NCBI GenBank assembly: GCA_026389055.1
Contig: JAPLIO010000211.1
Coordinates: 1 to 35,041, forward strand
Direction: 5' to 3'
DNA: 35,041 nucleotides
DNA from: Candidatus Melainabacteria bacterium
Lineage (GTDB): Bacteria > Cyanobacteriota > Vampirovibrionia > Vampirovibrionales > JAJTHC01
Position 1 is the stretch's first letter. Every line of letters begins with the position of its first letter. Positions 33,318 through 35,041 of the stretch are shown here, in pieces. The position numbers and the translations under genes were made by a program. Under the pieces are notes generated by a model. That model saw only the letters and a list, made by a program, of their open reading frames with translations. It searched no databases and was not told where the DNA came from.

Positions 33318-35041
33318 ATGATGATGCTTCCCGCCCCCGCCACCCCTACCAACCAACCAGAAGACGCCTGCCTGCAGTTGGTATTCCCAACCACCGCAAC
33401 AGAACACACCACCTGCGAACTAGAAAGCTTTATTCTAGGGCAACTGAAAGCACCCGCTACCGCCCTATGGGTTCAAGGCGAACCCGCTTTGCTCAGTGCA
33501 GAAGGCTATTTCGCCCATGTTGTTACCCTGCATGATGGGTTAAACACCTTTTATTTAGAAACCGATTTAGGCGAAGCCCACACCGTGCAAATTCGGCAAT
33601 GGGTGCCAGCCCTGCAATCGTTGAATCAATCCGTTTTCTTCAAAGAAGCTAGCTTACAATTAGCCAATGGGGGCGTTACCCCCACCCCCGCCGTTTACCA
33701 ATGGCACGATAAAGTAACCGTGCAGTGCCTTACCTTGGGCGATGCCGAAATTAAAAACGTAACCGCCCTACTAACCGATGCCCGTGGTAGAGCCGTAACC
33801 CAAGCAAGGCTTATTGCCAAACAGGTAACGGAAAACCCTAATACCCGCTATCATTGGGAAAACCGAGAAGCCATTTTTGCCCAACTGCACCAAACCGTTC
33901 CTGCATTGCCTAAAACCATTGGCTGGTTTGAAGGCGTACTACAATTACCCCCATTTTGGCTGGCAGGTAATGCCCTAACCCCGCAAGGTGGCATGCCACT
34001 GTATTTAGAACTATTTGCCCAAGGGGCAGCAACAGGGCTTTCAGGCGAACGCTGGAAACCTTCGGGCGTGAAGATAGAAGTATGGAATCAGGCCAAATTT
34101 GTTCAAACCACGGCGGAAGAAACCGTTATACGCAGTAGTGCTTCCCCTAATGGAGCAAGAATAACTACATTACCCAAGCAAACCAGTTTAGCCATTAGCG
34201 GGCAACAAGGCGATTGGTTTGAAGTAAGCTTTGCCAATGGTAGTAACGGGTTTGTTGATGCACACCAAACCACGCCGTTAGAATCAGGCTTATTGCCAAG
34301 CGTTGCATTAAAAACGGTGATTGTTTCACAACTAGAAGCACACCAGTGGCACATCACTTGCCCCTTGCCCCGAAAAATCCCCTTTTTTGTAGCAGTAAAC
34401 GAAGAGAACAATCAGCTTGTTTTAACGCTAGATGCCGTTGAGCATCAGTGCGATTTTATTCATTTTCAGCCGTTTCAAGAAAATCCGCCACTGGGGGTTA
34501 AGGTTTCAACGCCCTGCAATGGGCAAACGGTTGTAACTGTTCAGCTACCCAACCGTTTTTGTGGTTATAAACTAACATGGCAGGAACAAGGATTGGTGCT
34601 TTCCTTACGGAGCCTACCCACGGTAAAATCTGCCTGTACTATCGTGATTGATGCAGGGCATGGTGGCGAAGAACTAGGGGCAATTGGCTTAGATGGCAAG
34701 CCCGAAAAAAACTGGACGCTAACCATGGCGAAAGCCCTTCAACAGCAGTTGAAGCTGGCAGGTTTCCCGTTAGTGCAGTTAACACGTAGTACGGATGTAG
34801 CGATTGCCTTAACCGAACGACAAGCGATGCTGGAAGAGATAGAAGCCCATATCAGTTTAAGCATTCATGCCAATGCGTTACCAGAAGGCAGGAATCCGTG
34901 GCAGTTTGAAGGGGTTAGTGCGTTTTATTACCATGCCCATGCTAGAAGGTTGGCGTTGGCTATTGTGAATAAGGTGGTTAACCAAGCCAAACGCCCGAAT
35001 GATGGCTTGTTTTTTGATAACTTGGCGATGACTCGGCCTTC
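33318..35041 (+). CDS. N-acetylmuramoyl-L-alanine amidase with SH3-like domain, 3' end beyond window
   Basis: An open frame of at least 574 codons running off the right edge. Order: N-terminal region with an Ig-like/beta-rich stretch (about 40-90, LWVQGEPALLSAEGYFAHVV), a region of unknown fold, an SH3b-like domain at about 264-316 (VIRSSASPNGARITTLP...GDWFEVSFANGSNGFVDA), a beta-rich AMIN-like part, then Amidase_3 from about 442: H448 in DAGHGGE, E463 in EKNWTL and the later SIHAN. It opens with three ATG codons (33318-33326); a stop at 33273 excludes earlier starts. No signal peptide is evident, which is odd for an enzyme that acts on peptidoglycan. Confidence 0.9.
   Translation, partial: MMMLPAPATPTNQPEDACLQLVFPTTATEHTTCELESFILGQLKAPATALWVQGEPALLSAEGYFAHVVTLHDGLNTFYLETDLGEAHTVQIRQWVPALQSLNQSVFFKEASLQLANGGVTPTPAVYQWHDKVTVQCLTLGDAEIKNVTALLTDARGRAVTQARLIAKQVTENPNTRYHWENREAIFAQLHQTVPALPKTIGWFEGVLQLPPFWLAGNALTPQGGMPLYLELFAQGAATGLSGERWKPSGVKIEVWNQAKFVQTTAEETVIRSSASPNGARITTLPKQTSLAISGQQGDWFEVSFANGSNGFVDAHQTTPLESGLLPSVALKTVIVSQLEAHQWHITCPLPRKIPFFVAVNEENNQLVLTLDAVEHQCDFIHFQPFQENPPLGVKVSTPCNGQTVVTVQLPNRFCGYKLTWQEQGLVLSLRSLPTVKSACTIVIDAGHGGEELGAIGLDGKPEKNWTLTMAKALQQQLKLAGFPLVQLTRSTDVAIALTERQAMLEEIEAHISLSIHANALPEGRNPWQFEGVSAFYYHAHARRLALAIVNKVVNQAKRPNDGLFFDNLAMTRP

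Noticed and set aside
33137..33535. Open frames on both strands near 33300
   Set aside because: The plus frame is out of phase with the amidase gene and has Arg/Pro-rich shadow composition; the minus frame is antisense to the amidase start.
1..35041. CRISPR array, tRNA genes, intact insertion sequence or prophage
   Set aside because: No regularly spaced direct repeats, no cloverleaf with a T-loop motif, and no transposase or phage structural gene were found in reading both strands.

Overview
The window reads as a bacterial chromosome segment of moderate GC that most resembles a non-photosynthetic relative of Cyanobacteria (Vampirovibrionia / Melainabacteria type). This placement is an inference. 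It rests on the gene order rpsE-rpmD-rplO-secY-adk-map-infA-rpmJ, two cell-wall amidases of the AMIN/SH3 kind, a PEP carboxylase, type IV prepilins, a FlbD-family protein, and the absence of any photosynthesis gene. I count 33 protein genes (32 complete, one cut by the right edge), no rRNA or tRNA that I can recognise, no CRISPR array and no intact transposase.

Layout. 1-5500: a repeat remnant at the left edge, a small membrane protein, an MBL-fold hydrolase, an exported thioredoxin-like protein, an aldehyde dehydrogenase and a glycine-zipper membrane protein, with two repeat-rich gaps. 5600-11200: class I ribonucleotide reductase large subunit, two prepilins, bS21 (rpsU) and the DNA polymerase clamp (dnaN), with clear hairpin terminators between convergent or successive units. 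11200-14620: a PBP1A-type peptidoglycan synthase, a DUF3800 gene with AT-richer, foreign-looking sequence, and a 590-base structured gap. 14620-19680: a truncated spc-type ribosomal operon that begins at rpsE and ends at rpmJ. 19680-22500: FlbD-like protein, DEDDh exonuclease, QueC and a TPR lipoprotein-like or secreted protein. 22500-29700: FmdB-like zinc ribbon, TrmFO, an AMIN-amidase, small hypothetical proteins, QueA and a two-TM protein. 29700-35041: PEP carboxylase, a nested repeat island and a second, partial amidase that runs off the window.

Functions group into peptidoglycan synthesis and cleavage (PBP1A, two amidases), translation and tRNA modification (ribosomal proteins, IF-1, Map, QueA, QueC, TrmFO), DNA synthesis (NrdA, DnaN, DnaQ-like) and surface appendages (prepilins, FlbD-like).

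Two signals stand out from ordinary annotation. First, 11 of the 33 genes start with two to five ATG codons in a row (rpsU has five, the MBL hydrolase four), which looks like a lineage-level translation-initiation feature. Second, a family of small inverted-repeat elements ending in TAATACCAATT carries unrelated palindromic cores. One copy is split by a second 147-bp MITE-like element with an exact 3-bp target duplication, and another copy of that second element forms the left edge of the window.
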